A DNA stretch of 64,000 bases from an uncultured Bradyrhizobium sp. (GCF_947648125.1 NZ_CANSMR010000022.1:62001-126000); one strand, 5' to 3'. Shown: positions 44,431 to 53,901, numbered from the stretch's first letter. Made by a program: numbers and translations. Notes: generated by a model not told the origin, from the letters alone.

Positions 44431-45249
44431 ATGGGCATGCAGGGATCGCTGGGGGAAAAGATCGGTGAGGGCGCCTTCTCCGAAGCCTACGCCTGGGCGC
44501 CCGGTCAGGTCGTGAAGCTGTTTAAGGCCGGCGTCTCTCATCTGCTCGGCCGGCACGAGGTACGCATGATCCGCGCCGTGCGCGCCGCCGGCGTCCCGGT
44601 GCCGGCGGTGTTCGGCGAGGTGACGCTGGACGGGCGCTTCGGCATCGTGCTGGAGCGCCTCGACGGACCGACCCTGTGGCATCTCTCGCGGACCGGCGCG
44701 GTGACGTTCGAACAGGCGGGCGCGATCGTCGCGGCGCTGGCCATGTCTCTTCACAAGATGCCCCCGCCGCCCGAAGTCCCCTCCATGCGCGAGTATATGG
44801 AGAGCGAGTTGCGGCACGACGACGGCAAGGTCCCGAAGCACATCGCCACGGATATCCTCGCCCTGATCGATCGCCTGCCGACCGGCGACGGGCTTTGCCA
44901 TTGCGACCTTAGCCCCGGCAACGTGATCATGACGGCGGAAGGCCCAAAGCTCGTCGACTGGACCTTCGCGATGCGCGGGGCCGCCGCCCTCGATCTTGCG
45001 TTCTTGCATGTCATCCTGTCCGAGCTCGCCCCGGAAATAGCGGACAATCCGGAGCGGCCGCGCGCGACCAATGCGGCGGCGCAATCCGAATATGCGCGGC
45101 TGGCCGGCATCTCTCTCGCGGAGCTGACGGCGGCAATGGAGCCGTATTTGCCCATCGTCCGCACCTTCGTCGTCTTCGGCAACGTGGTGCCTGCGCTGCG
45201 GGAGCGGCTAATCCAGCGCATCGAAGCGGGACTGCGCTCGGAAGACTGA
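44431..45249 (+). CDS. Kinase-like phosphotransferase (APH/RIO type)
   Basis: 272 residues. Glycine-rich loop IGEGAFSEAY, ATP lysine Lys29 in VVKLFK, and the catalytic loop HCDLSPGNVIM with the metal aspartate in KLVDWTFAM. These are the hallmarks of the aminoglycoside-phosphotransferase/choline-kinase-like fold. Target (antibiotic, sugar or protein) is unknown. Two closely spaced ATGs follow GGCGGAGA; an in-frame ATG at 44347 would add 28 low-quality residues. It stands alone between two island repeats. Confidence 0.78.
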   Translation: MGMQGSLGEKIGEGAFSEAYAWAPGQVVKLFKAGVSHLLGRHEVRMIRAVRAAGVPVPAVFGEVTLDGRFGIVLERLDGPTLWHLSRTGAVTFEQAGAIVAALAMSLHKMPPPPEVPSMREYMESELRHDDGKVPKHIATDILALIDRLPTGDGLCHCDLSPGNVIMTAEGPKLVDWTFAMRGAAALDLAFLHVILSELAPEIADNPERPRATNAAAQSEYARLAGISLAELTAAMEPYLPIVRTFVVFGNVVPALRERLIQRIEAGLRSED

Positions 45250-45296
45250 ACCGTCTTGGTCACGGCGCGAGCGGAAGTGGCCTGTCGAAGCGAGGC

Positions 45297-45421
45297 GTCA
45301 GTATCTCCTTTGGGTCACTAGCCGCCCATGGCGAGCGAACGGGGGACTTCCGGTTCACCTCGAACAGCCGACGTTCGCGAATCGTCATGCAGACCGTCAG
45401 CTATGGGCCACTTCCTGACTC
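45297..45421 (+). repeat. Island repeat copy 7 (type C)
   Basis: Core 45311-45410 is identical to 51957-52056 except for one base. Bounded by TTTGGGTCACTAGCC and CTATGGGCCACTTCC; the inner part differs from types A and B. Confidence 0.8.
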
Positions 45422-45457
45422 ATGCACTGCAACAAGCAGAACGGGTCTGCTTGAACG

Positions 45458-47230
45458 TCAGCCCTCAGGTGCCCCGGCCAAGCGCATGCCCTTGATCGTG
45501 CGCTCGCGCCCCGCGAGGTAGGTCGGATCGGACAATGCCCATACACCAGTGCCATCGATGTATCGGCGCACCGTGAAAGTTGGGTCAACCGCAAGGCCCG
45601 CTTGCACCGCCTCTCGCGCGAGGTCCAACTCTCCGAGCCGCGCCAGCGCGGAAGCTAGATGGAAGTGCGCGAGGGAATAATTTCGGTTTGCGTCGATGCC
45701 TCGGCGTAGCCAGATAACGGCTTCCTCATCCAAATTGAGCTGTGCTTTGGCCAAGCCGATCCATACCAACCATCTGTGCGACATTGTGTCGTGAGGAGAA
45801 AGACGGAATGCTTCGTTGATGTGGGCCTCGGTTTCTGCTCCCCGTCCAAGGAGAAACTTGGCGTACCCGATGAGACCGTGAGCACCCGCCAGATTGGGGT
45901 CCAATGCCAAGGCCCGCTCGCACTCATCGATGCCTTGAGCCACACGTCTCGTGTACATGTAGATCAGGCCCAAATATACGTGCGCGGCAGCGTAGTTCGG
46001 TGCGAGGGTCAAAGCCTTGGTCAAGCTCGCCTCTGCTGTCTTGCACCGCCCCGACCAGTCGTCACTCGTGAGCACCGCCGCAACTGACGCATCAACCATC
46101 CCTAAGCCCACCATTGCCTCGATGTTGCCGGGATCGATGGACATGGCCCGCTCGAAGAAGCTGCGCGCTTGCGGTAGGTTTTCCGCGGTCAATCCCTTGT
46201 TCAACCGAGCCCAGCCTTGGAAAACCAAATCCATGCAGTCCGGATGCAACGAACGCTCTGCCCTCAGCGCCTCTACTGCAACGAGTTGAGCCTGCAGCTG
46301 GTTTGCCAGCCTGGATACAATTTCGTCCTGCATGTCGAAGAGGTCAGCGACCGGCTTATCAAAACGCTCAGCCCACAGATGTTCTCCATTTTCGGCGTCG
46401 ATCAATTGCACGTTGACCCGGAGACGATTGCCGCCGCGTTGCACCGAACCTTCAAGCACATAGCGGATGTTCAGCTCACGTCCCAGCTTCTTCACGTCCA
46501 CAGCTTTGCCCTTGAACGTGAACGCAGTGTTTCGCGCAATCACGAACGCGCCACTGATACGCGACAGGTCCGTAGTCAGGCTCTCGATCACCCCATCGAC
46601 GAAATATTCCTGCTCGGGACCGCCGCCGATGTTTGCGAACGGCAGCACCACGATGGACAAACGCGGAGCTAAAGACCGCAACGGTGCCGTTTGATGAACA
46701 CTTGCGCTCGGGCCAACCGAATAGGCGCGGATCGGACAGGCAATGTTTTTGAGAGTTTGCTCGCCAAGGTCAGTGAACTCGACCGGGACCTTGCCGCGAA
46801 CCTGTTCATAAGCCGACGACGAGATACAGATGCCCCCTGGCTCAGCGATCCCCTCGAGCCGAGCCGCGACATTGACGCCATCGCCAAGAATGTCATCGCC
46901 CTCGATCAGAATATCTCCGAGATTGACCCCGATCCGAAAGAGCATTCGCCGGTCCTGCGGGACACCTTCGTTCCTCTGGGCCATCGCGACTTGCACAGCT
47001 ACTGCGCATTCAACAGCATCGACCACCGAGGGAAACTCTACGAGCAGGCCGTCTCCCGTGGTCTTGACGATGCGGCCACCATGCTTTGCAACTAGCGCAT
47101 CAGTGACCTTGCGGTGTTCGCGGAGTGTGCGGGCGGTGCCGACCTCGTCGAGCCCCATGAGCCGCGAGTAGCCCGCCACGTCAGCAGCCACTATCGCCGC
47201 CAACCTGCGTCCGACCCGGGCTTCGGCCAT
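45458..47230 (-). CDS. Class III adenylate/guanylate cyclase + TolB-like/TPR protein
   Basis: 590 residues. Cyclase domain at about 1-180 with the two metal aspartates in AADVAGYS (Asp17) and TGDGLLVEF (Asp60) and the transition-state pair in GVNVAARLEG. A TolB-N-like region (IVVLPFANIGGGPEQEYFVDG, LNIRYVLEGSVQRGG) and about six TPR repeats follow. All key cyclase residues seen are intact, so it should make cAMP or cGMP; no membrane helix is present. The start MAEARVGRR has GGAG 12 bases upstream; the frame is open 26 codons further. It is distant in sequence from the TPR family at 36, 39 and 56 kb. Confidence 0.85.
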   Translation of the reverse strand: MAEARVGRRLAAIVAADVAGYSRLMGLDEVGTARTLREHRKVTDALVAKHGGRIVKTTGDGLLVEFPSVVDAVECAVAVQVAMAQRNEGVPQDRRMLFRIGVNLGDILIEGDDILGDGVNVAARLEGIAEPGGICISSSAYEQVRGKVPVEFTDLGEQTLKNIACPIRAYSVGPSASVHQTAPLRSLAPRLSIVVLPFANIGGGPEQEYFVDGVIESLTTDLSRISGAFVIARNTAFTFKGKAVDVKKLGRELNIRYVLEGSVQRGGNRLRVNVQLIDAENGEHLWAERFDKPVADLFDMQDEIVSRLANQLQAQLVAVEALRAERSLHPDCMDLVFQGWARLNKGLTAENLPQARSFFERAMSIDPGNIEAMVGLGMVDASVAAVLTSDDWSGRCKTAEASLTKALTLAPNYAAAHVYLGLIYMYTRRVAQGIDECERALALDPNLAGAHGLIGYAKFLLGRGAETEAHINEAFRLSPHDTMSHRWLVWIGLAKAQLNLDEEAVIWLRRGIDANRNYSLAHFHLASALARLGELDLAREAVQAGLAVDPTFTVRRYIDGTGVWALSDPTYLAGRERTIKGMRLAGAPEG

Positions 47231-47308
47231 CCGGTGTGCTCCGGTCCAAGGCAATAACAGCTCAAGTCTATGGGTCAATATCGGGGTGTGTCCATCCCCT
47301 CGCAGCAA

Positions 47309-47424
47309 TGACCGCTGTGGGTCAAGAGCGTCGTTTTCGCAGCCAATCGGTTGCTTCCGGTCTGTCCCGACAAGCAGACATCTTCAGAGGCCATCGGCAC
47401 GTCTCAAACGGGCCAATTCCGGAC
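47309..47424 (+). repeat. Island repeat copy 8 (type B)
   Basis: Left arm ATGACCGCTGTGGGTCA, central AAGCAGACATCTTCAGAG, right arm ACGGGCCAATTCCGGACC. Confidence 0.7.
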
Positions 47425-47435
47425 CTCGAGCCTTA

Positions 47436-48359
47436 TTAGGGATCTCGTTGGAGCCTGAACACTGTCTGCAGGAGTTCCTTCACCGCCTCGCGGGCCGCAG
47501 CTGCAGCGGCTTCGTTGTAACCGATGTGAGGATCGGTCTGTACGCAAGGGTCCGCGTACGTAAACGGCTCGCCGGTCTCGGCATTTATGATGATGCCGAG
47601 AGGCTCTTCCTTCAACTTACACGCACGTACAGTCTGCGCCTTCAATACGGTCGGTGTCTTCGGTGCGAGCGGGTTATCGAAGACGTGGTGTGCGTCAGGG
47701 AATTCGATCAGCCTGGCGTCCTTGCCGGCGGCGCGGAGGCGTTCGAAATAGGAACGGCAAGGAGCTACTGGGTTGTAGTCGTCTGCCGTGCCATGGAACT
47801 GTCGGATGGGCGCCGTGCTGACTTCGGTGTCGCCGATGATCGCGATACTGCATGACGCATAAAACGGAATGTACGCCGCAAATTCGATGCCTGGATGCCA
47901 AGTCTGCTGGAAGCGCGTAAAGCTGGCAGCCAGCACGGCTTGTCCGCCGCGTGAGAACCCCATCGGTACAATGCGTGTGGCATCGATCTTGGGATGATCG
48001 ATGAGCACGTCGTAGGCCCGGTACACATCCAGCACCATGTTGAACCGTCCGAGTTGTTCCTGATCGGGATTTACGTCGACCAAACCACGTCCGGAGAAGC
48101 TGTCGATCACGAAGGACGCGATCCCCATCTCATTGAAGTACTTCGCCCAGAATTCCTCGCGAGACCCCGTGCCTAACGACCCATGTACGAGGATGACCGC
48201 CGGCAAACGGTCCGAAGCGCTTCGCGGCAGCCGCAACTCCCCGGCGAGCGTGACGGCCTTTCCGTCCTTGTCGCCTGTGAGAAACTGTTGATCCGTCAGT
48301 GTCAGGCTTTCGAACGGGCGCAATTCCCTGCGTGCCACCAAGTCATTGAGTGCAGGCAT
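47436..48359 (-). CDS. Alpha/beta hydrolase, dienelactone hydrolase-like
   Basis: 307 residues. Oxyanion region ILVHGSLGTG, nucleophile Ser136 in GFSRGGQ, acid in FHGTADDYNP and histidine in DAHHVFDNP form the expected triad. The family cleaves esters or lactones of small molecules. No signal peptide is present. GGAGGAGG lies directly ahead of the ATG. It is a single-gene unit between two repeats; a promoter must lie in the gap shared with the divergent winged-helix gene at 48.77 kb. Confidence 0.82.
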   Translation of the reverse strand: MPALNDLVARRELRPFESLTLTDQQFLTGDKDGKAVTLAGELRLPRSASDRLPAVILVHGSLGTGSREEFWAKYFNEMGIASFVIDSFSGRGLVDVNPDQEQLGRFNMVLDVYRAYDVLIDHPKIDATRIVPMGFSRGGQAVLAASFTRFQQTWHPGIEFAAYIPFYASCSIAIIGDTEVSTAPIRQFHGTADDYNPVAPCRSYFERLRAAGKDARLIEFPDAHHVFDNPLAPKTPTVLKAQTVRACKLKEEPLGIIINAETGEPFTYADPCVQTDPHIGYNEAAAAAAREAVKELLQTVFRLQRDP

Positions 48360-48509
48360 AGCCTCCTCCCAGATTGTTTGCCTCAGCTACGCACTTACAA
48401 CTATGCGTTCGGCGGCTATCAATAAAGACTGGCGGCTCCGGTTGCGTTGTGTGCATGGGGTATTGCGGCTCAGCCTCCATGTTGGGCAGTCGGCGCAAAA
48501 TGGTGACCG

Positions 48510-48629
48510 AATGTCTGCTCGGGGTCATTCGCGTTATTTTGTAGTTGGCCATCTACTTCCGATCTACCCCCAGTTTCAGACATACCGCTGCACTGCGCCA
48601 ACTGAAGCGATGGGCCATAGGCGGACATT
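48510..48629 (+). repeat. Island repeat copy 9 (type A, best preserved termini)
   Basis: Left arm AATGTCTGCTCGGGGTCA and right arm TGGGCCATAGGCGGACATT are inverted repeats of each other with a few mismatches. Positions 48522-48617 equal 53914-54009 with one difference. Confidence 0.85.
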
Positions 48630-48690
48630 CCGATCTCCTCTGACCAGAAGAAACACCGCCGTTCCGGGCAAAACCTCTTTAACCAGCCGC

Positions 48691-48719
48691 TTACATTTTG
48701 CGCACGAGCGGCATAATCT
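48691..48719 (+). promoter_or_regulatory. Predicted promoter of the 48.8-kb winged-helix gene
   Basis: TTACAT, 17 bases, TAATCT, within GCTTACATTTT shared with the promoters at 38.05 and 40.57 kb. Confidence 0.55.
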
Positions 48720-48770
48720 TTCATTTGGCTGTGGCTCTGAGCGTCTCTGAAGGCCAGCGGGGGAGTGGCT

Positions 48771-50354
48771 GTGCGCTATCTCTTCGAGAATTATACGTTT
48801 GACCCGGACCGTCGCGAACTACGCCGCGACGCCGAGATAGTCCCGATCACACCACAGGCGTTCGACCTCCTCGACTACCTGATCCGCAACAGGGAGCGCG
48901 TCGTCAGCAAAGACGATCTCATCCGTGCCATCTGGAATGGCCGCGCCGTCTCGGATGCAGCGTTGACGACCCGCCTCAATGCCGCCCGGGACGCGATCGG
49001 CGACACCGGCGAGAAGCGCCACCTGATTAAGACATTGCCGCGCAAGGGCTTCCGCTTCGTGGGTACTGTATTCGAGGACCAGCAGCGCGCAGTCGGGTCG
49101 GCTAACTTGGCGACGCATGGCGGTGAATTCGGAAAGATGCCGTCTTCAGCGCCCCGTCTTTCCATTGTTGTGCTGCCCTTCGCCAATCTTAGTGGCGACA
49201 AGCAGCAGGACGACTTCGTCGATGCGATTACAGAGAATCTTACCACTGACATATCTCGCCTTCCCGATTATTTCGTTATTTCGTGCAAGACGGCTTTCGC
49301 ATTCAAGGGCAAAATTGTGGATGCTCGACAGATTGGCCGCGAGCTTGGAGTTCGCTACGTGCTGGAAGGCAGCGTCCAGAGCGGGACCGATCGCCTACGC
49401 GTGAACGCACAACTCATCGACGCAGAATCAGGCGCACACCTCTGGGCCGAACGCTTCGACAAGCCACGAGCAGCCCCGCTCGACATGCAGGATGAGATCA
49501 CAGCTCGACTCGCACGGGCTATGGATATCCAACTGATGGCAGCGGAGACGCGGCGTCTAGAGTGCAAGGAACCAAAGGAATTGGATGGAGTCGACCTCGC
49601 ACTTCGCGGATGGATGGTATTTTTCCAAAAAGTCTCAGTCGCCGGGGCCCGCGAAGCACGTAGTATATTTGAGGAGGCGCTCCGCATCGACAAGACCAAC
49701 GTCGATGTGCTGATGGGTTTGGTCGAAACCCACCTATGGGAAGTCAACGCCTATATGTCCCAAGCGCGTGCTGAGCAAGTCCGTCTGGCCGAGGCAGCGA
49801 TGTCTCAAGCGTCGGAACTGACACCACTCACTGCCCGCATGCATTTTTGTCGTGCCGCGTTGTTGGTCGCCCTGCGAGCACCAGAGGGAGCCCTTCGCGA
49901 AATTGAACTCGCCATGAGCTTGGATCCCGATTTGCCTTATGTTCACGTGAGAGCAGGGTGGGTTAAGATTTTTCTTGGACGTGGCGAGGAAGCCGAAGGT
50001 CATGTGACCACCGCGATGCGCCTCAGCCCGCGCGATCCAATGCTTGGAACCTGGTACGCGGTTCTTGGTCTGGCGGATCTGCACCTCGGTAGGCTTGACA
50101 AGGCTGTGGACCGTTTGCGGAAGGCTGTCGATATTGCTCCCAAAAATGAGCTCCCCTACTTCCATCTAGCGGCGGCTCTGGCTCTTCAGGACAGTAAATC
50201 GGAAGCGGTCCAGGCCAGCGAAGTCGGAAGGCGGCTGGCTCCCATTTTCCGCATCGGTAAGTGCCGCGTCGAAGTCCAAAGCGACAACCCTGTTTTCTTA
50301 CGGCAGCGCAATCGAATCTATGAAGGTATGGAAAGGGCCGGCGTCCCAGACTGA
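48771..50354 (+). CDS. Winged-helix (OmpR/CadC-type) + TolB-like/TPR protein, diverged paralogue
   Basis: 527 residues from a GTG start (MRYLFENYTFD) with GGGGA seven bases upstream; an in-frame GTG two codons earlier is possible. The OmpR-type winged helix (1-95) is close to that of copies A and B (RAIWNGRAVSDAALTTRL), while the TolB-like/TPR part (IVVLPFANLSGDKQQDDFVDA) is closer to the cyclase protein at 45.5 kb. It thus combines modules of two lineages. No membrane helix is seen, so it should be a cytoplasmic regulator. Confidence 0.83.
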   Translation: MRYLFENYTFDPDRRELRRDAEIVPITPQAFDLLDYLIRNRERVVSKDDLIRAIWNGRAVSDAALTTRLNAARDAIGDTGEKRHLIKTLPRKGFRFVGTVFEDQQRAVGSANLATHGGEFGKMPSSAPRLSIVVLPFANLSGDKQQDDFVDAITENLTTDISRLPDYFVISCKTAFAFKGKIVDARQIGRELGVRYVLEGSVQSGTDRLRVNAQLIDAESGAHLWAERFDKPRAAPLDMQDEITARLARAMDIQLMAAETRRLECKEPKELDGVDLALRGWMVFFQKVSVAGAREARSIFEEALRIDKTNVDVLMGLVETHLWEVNAYMSQARAEQVRLAEAAMSQASELTPLTARMHFCRAALLVALRAPEGALREIELAMSLDPDLPYVHVRAGWVKIFLGRGEEAEGHVTTAMRLSPRDPMLGTWYAVLGLADLHLGRLDKAVDRLRKAVDIAPKNELPYFHLAAALALQDSKSEAVQASEVGRRLAPIFRIGKCRVEVQSDNPVFLRQRNRIYEGMERAGVPD

Positions 50355-50384
50355 TGTCATTTCACAAGGGCTAACGGAGAGATG

Positions 50385-50585
50385 ATGTCATCGATCAACG
50401 ATCACCTACAGCGCGCTTCCACCTTCAAGGCTTCAGTTGATGCATACAATCTTTTCGATAGCCTGCGCACGGCCGGGTTGCTGGAAAAACTGCACGGTGG
50501 TCGAGCGAACAGTGTCTTCAGTTCTTCTGTGAAAGTGCCTAGGCCGGTTCGAGAGCTCTGGGGTAATAAGCCGAACGTCCGCTAG
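50385..50585 (+). CDS. Short ORF, possible small protein or gene remnant
   Basis: 66 codons after a GGAGAG, starting MSSINDHLQRASTF. The last residues (NKPNVR) are encoded by DNA entering repeat copy 10, as in many spurious frames of this region. I see no family. It could be the truncated start of a lost gene downstream of the winged-helix gene. Confidence 0.3.
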   Translation: MSSINDHLQRASTFKASVDAYNLFDSLRTAGLLEKLHGGRANSVFSSSVKVPRPVRELWGNKPNVR

Positions 50586-50702
50586 GTCCGCTTCGGGTCA
50601 AAAACCGCCGTTTTGACCGTCTCGCGATTACTTCCGATCTACCCCGATAAACGGACAATTTCAGCGTCCGTCGGCATGTCTCAAGGGGGCCAGAAGCAGA
50701 CA
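50585..50702 (+). repeat. Island repeat copy 10 (type B)
   Basis: Left arm GGTCCGCTTCGGGTCA, central ATAAACGGACAATTTCAGCG, right arm GGGGGCCAGAAGCAGACA. Confidence 0.75.
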
Positions 50703-50762
50703 CCCGATCCCTAACTAGGCCGTGTACCTATAAACCCGGCGGCGTCATTGTGACTGGCAACT

Positions 50763-50880
50763 ACGTCCGCTTTGCTCCTATAGCGACCAAGTTCGTGCGG
50801 CAGCGCAGTATGTCGCGATGGGCCACGTCCGGACTCATGCATCGCAGCAAATTGCGCGCCTATTCGATCACCTCATCGGC
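50763..50880 (+). repeat. Island repeat copy 11 (right end, joined to a live gene)
   Basis: Contains CGATGGGCCACGTCCGGACT and the CATGCATCGCAGCAAA tail. It then runs directly into the 3' end of the ABC substrate-binding gene, showing what the tails of copies 1, 2 and 14 derive from. Confidence 0.65.
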
Positions 50881-51861
50881 CAACGCGAGCACTTTCGGCG
50901 GAATTTCGAGGCTAAGGACCTTGGCGGTCTTGAGATTGATGACCAACTCGAATTTGGTTGGCTGCTGCACAGGTAGATCCGCGGGTTTGGCGCCCCTGAG
51001 AATTCGATCTACGTAAGAGGCTGTCTGTCGGGCCAGATGGGCCAGATTGGCGCCGTAGGACATGAGCCCGCCTAGCTCCACTCCCTCCCTCGCAGCGTAG
51101 ATCGTCGGCAATCTCTTTTCCGCCGCGATGCCCACGATCCGGCTGTACTCTGCATACAGCATTGGGCTGGGAAACACGCACAGCGCATCAGCACCGTCTC
51201 GAGTAGTGGTGGAAAGGGTGCTGGTAATTTCCTCCGGGCTGTTTGCCGGCACAAATTGAAGCTGGATACCCAGCGCGTGCGCCGCATGCTCAGCCTCCTT
51301 GACCATCCCCACCATTGTTCGATCATTGTAGGCACGCGGATGCCAGAGGACCGCCACGCGAGAGTGTTGGGGCACGACTTCGCTGAGCAATTGTAGCCGC
51401 TTCGTGACCAGCTGCGGGCCGAGGAAACTTGTCCCTGTAATGTTTCCGCCGGGCCGCGGTAGGTTGGCCACCAGTTCATCATCAACGGGATCAGCCATGC
51501 CGATCGCGACAATGGGAATGACGCTGGTTGCTTGCTTGGCAGGGCCGGCAGCCGTCGTACTCACGGCAACGATGACATCCACGTTGTGCTTCACCAATTC
51601 AGAAGCGGCTTCACGAAGTCGATCGATATCGGCTTCTGAGAGCACACGCTCGATGGCGATGTTTTGCCCGTCCACGTAACCAAGTTCGCGAAGGCCAGCC
51701 ACGAAAGCTTTCAACATTACGCGGTTTGGACTGGCATCCTCAGAGCGGCTGGGCGAGAGAATACCTATTCGCGGTATCTTTGTTCCTTGCTGTGCACGCA
51801 CGATGCGTGGCCACGTCGCAGCGGCGCCCGCGAGAAGGATAATGAACTCTCGTCGCAGCAC
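50860..51861 (-). CDS. ABC transporter substrate-binding protein (ABC_sub_bind/DUF534)
   Basis: 333 residues. A Tat/Sec-type signal (MLRREFIILLAGAAATWPRIVRAQ) is followed by two Rossmann-like lobes typical of the ABC_sub_bind family (IPRIGILSPS, FVAGLRELGYVDGQN, NLPRPGGNITGTS, YAAREGVELGGLMSYG). It binds an unknown ligand, possibly an amino acid, in the periplasm. No permease or ATPase gene accompanies it, as often seen for this expanded Bradyrhizobium family. Its final codons lie within the tail of repeat copy 11. The overall length is normal, so it appears intact. Confidence 0.88.
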   Translation of the reverse strand: MLRREFIILLAGAAATWPRIVRAQQGTKIPRIGILSPSRSEDASPNRVMLKAFVAGLRELGYVDGQNIAIERVLSEADIDRLREAASELVKHNVDVIVAVSTTAAGPAKQATSVIPIVAIGMADPVDDELVANLPRPGGNITGTSFLGPQLVTKRLQLLSEVVPQHSRVAVLWHPRAYNDRTMVGMVKEAEHAAHALGIQLQFVPANSPEEITSTLSTTTRDGADALCVFPSPMLYAEYSRIVGIAAEKRLPTIYAAREGVELGGLMSYGANLAHLARQTASYVDRILRGAKPADLPVQQPTKFELVINLKTAKVLSLEIPPKVLALADEVIE

Positions 51862-52502
51862 GACTGGTCCCCCTGACGCTTAGGTCCGTAGCCTACCACA
51901 TGCTGAATGAGAACGCGTTTTGCACTACAGCAAATTGGGTCGCTCGACTTCCGGAATGGGTCACTAGCCGCCCATGGCGAGCGAACGGGGGACTTCCGGT
52001 TCACCTCGAACAGCCGCCGTTCGCGAATCGTCATGCAGACCGTCAGCTATGGGCCAACAGGCGACATCGCAAGGCCGCAAACTGAAACGCTAAAAGCAAA
52101 AAAGCCCCGCACGATGCCAGGTAGGATGCTGCTGCTCGCCCTCAACGACCACAATGAGGCAGTGTATCTGTCCAAACTCGACAGAAGGGAGAACCCGGGG
52201 GGTGAGCTGTGCAACAAATGTTCGGAGGTCGCCAATGTCCGCTAATGGAATGGGTCCCTTGGCAACAACTTTCTGACGTTTGTGCGGCATTGGTCGGGTG
52301 CGGTCACGTGTCCGCCCTCTCGGTGCGCGATGCTCGGACGCGCAAAAGCGGGCGTGTTGCCGCTATCGGTCTTTGGTGCTCTATTTGCTAGTGCAGCGCG
52401 GATTATCCTTGGCCCGGCTTCCCTGTCTTCCGGAAAGGCTGGAAGCAGGAGAGCTTCTGTAAGGCTCGTGAGCGGTAACGGACGGTTATCGGAGGACGCA
52501 TC
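51862..52502. other. 641-bp gap with island repeat copy 12
   Basis: Repeat copy 12 fills 51940-52070. Beyond it, several frames (for example 51907-52245) have no protein-like sequence. AATGTCCGCTAATGG at 52234 may be a stray repeat end. The ribosome site GGAGGA for the cyclase-hydrolase gene lies at the right edge. Confidence 0.55.
51940..52070 (+). repeat. Island repeat copy 12 (type C)
   Basis: Core 51957-52056 equals 45311-45410 with one mismatch. Right end is CTATGGGCCAACAGGCGACA. Confidence 0.8.
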
Positions 52503-53858
52503 TTGGAGCGCAGGCTTGCAGCAATTCTGGCTGCGGATGTGGCGGGCTACAGCCGTCTCATGGGCATGGACGAGGAAGGCACGCACGCCCAGCTGAAGGG
52601 GCATCTGCAGGCGTTGGTCGATCCAAAAATCGAAGAACATCGGGGCCGTATCGTCAAAAACACCGGAGACGGTATGCTGGTCGAGTTCGCGTCCGTGGTT
52701 GACGCGGTACGATGCGCCGTTGAAGTGCAACGCGGCATGAGCGAGCGGAACGTCGGGGTAAGTGTCGACAAGCGGATCGAGTTTCGCGTTGGCGTCAACC
52801 TCGGCGACATCATGATCGAGGAGAACGATATTTATGGCGATGGCGTGAACATCGCCGCACGGCTTGAGGGGATAGCCGAACCGGGTGGAATCTGCATTTC
52901 GCGCCAGGCACGCGATCACCTGGTCGAAAAACTCGCGTTCACCTGCGAGAAGCTGGGGCTTCGGAACCTCAAGAACATCGCCAAGCCCGTCGAAGTCTAT
53001 TCGGTGAACTTCGATTCCGCCAGCATGACGCAAGAGATCAAATATTGCCGGGCGCCCGATGGGGTGCGCCTTGCCTATGCAACCGTGGGGCAGGGTTTAC
53101 CCTTCGTCAAGGCGGCGAACTGGATGAACCACCTTGAGTACGATTGGGAGAGCCCGATCTGGCATCATTTGCTGGAGGGATTGGCGCGAAATCACACGCT
53201 GGTTCGATACGACGCAAGAGGCAACGGGCTGTCGGATTGGGATGTCGATGAGCTTTCTCTCGAGGCATGGGTCGGCGATTTAGAAACCGTGGTCGATACC
53301 ATTGGGATCGAGCGCTTTCCCCTTCTTGGCGTCTCCCAAGGGTGTGCCATTTCCATTGCTTATGCCGTGCGGCATCCAGAGCGCCTTTCTCACTTGATCC
53401 TGTATGGTGGTTTTGCACTGGGCGGCGGCAAGCGATCACCAGAGGAGCATGAGAAGCGAAAGGCGATGGGAACTTTGATGCGCCTTGGGTGGGGCATGGA
53501 TGATCCGGCGTTCCGGCAAATGTTCACCTCGCAGTTCATTCCCGAGGGCACAAAGGAACAGGCCGATTGGTTCAACGACCTTCAACGGAAGACCACATCA
53601 CCTGAATGCGCGGCTCGCTACTTTGAAGTCTGGGGAAATATCGATGTGCGCGAATTGCTCCAGCAAGTGCAGGTGCCAACGCTTGTCATGCATGCGCGCG
53701 GTGATCTTATGGTCCCGATCGATGCGGGCCGTCAGATGGCGGCCGGGATTCCCGGTGCTCGTTTCATAGCGCTTCCGGGGAGGAATCACCTCTTTCTGAA
53801 GCACGAACCCGCAACTGCTCGGTTTTTCGAGGAGATCAATCTTTTTTTGACTAAGTGA
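52503..53858 (+). CDS. Class III cyclase fused to an alpha/beta hydrolase
   Basis: 451 residues from a TTG start with GGAGGA seven bases upstream. The cyclase domain (1-170) has Asp12 in AADVAGYS, Asp56 in NTGDGMLVEF and GVNIAARLEG. It is followed directly by an alpha/beta hydrolase (about 180-451) with Ser278 in GVSQGC, Asp401 in ARGDLMVP and His429 in GRNHLFL. Both catalytic sets are intact. No membrane segment is present. The fusion suggests that the hydrolase reacts to a small ester-like molecule and sets cyclic-nucleotide output, or the reverse; this is inference. Confidence 0.87.
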   Translation: MERRLAAILAADVAGYSRLMGMDEEGTHAQLKGHLQALVDPKIEEHRGRIVKNTGDGMLVEFASVVDAVRCAVEVQRGMSERNVGVSVDKRIEFRVGVNLGDIMIEENDIYGDGVNIAARLEGIAEPGGICISRQARDHLVEKLAFTCEKLGLRNLKNIAKPVEVYSVNFDSASMTQEIKYCRAPDGVRLAYATVGQGLPFVKAANWMNHLEYDWESPIWHHLLEGLARNHTLVRYDARGNGLSDWDVDELSLEAWVGDLETVVDTIGIERFPLLGVSQGCAISIAYAVRHPERLSHLILYGGFALGGGKRSPEEHEKRKAMGTLMRLGWGMDDPAFRQMFTSQFIPEGTKEQADWFNDLQRKTTSPECAARYFEVWGNIDVRELLQQVQVPTLVMHARGDLMVPIDAGRQMAAGIPGARFIALPGRNHLFLKHEPATARFFEEINLFLTK

Positions 53859-53901
53859 TCCGGGCTGGAGACCCTTACGAAGGGCGTCGATCCGGTAAAG
53901 A

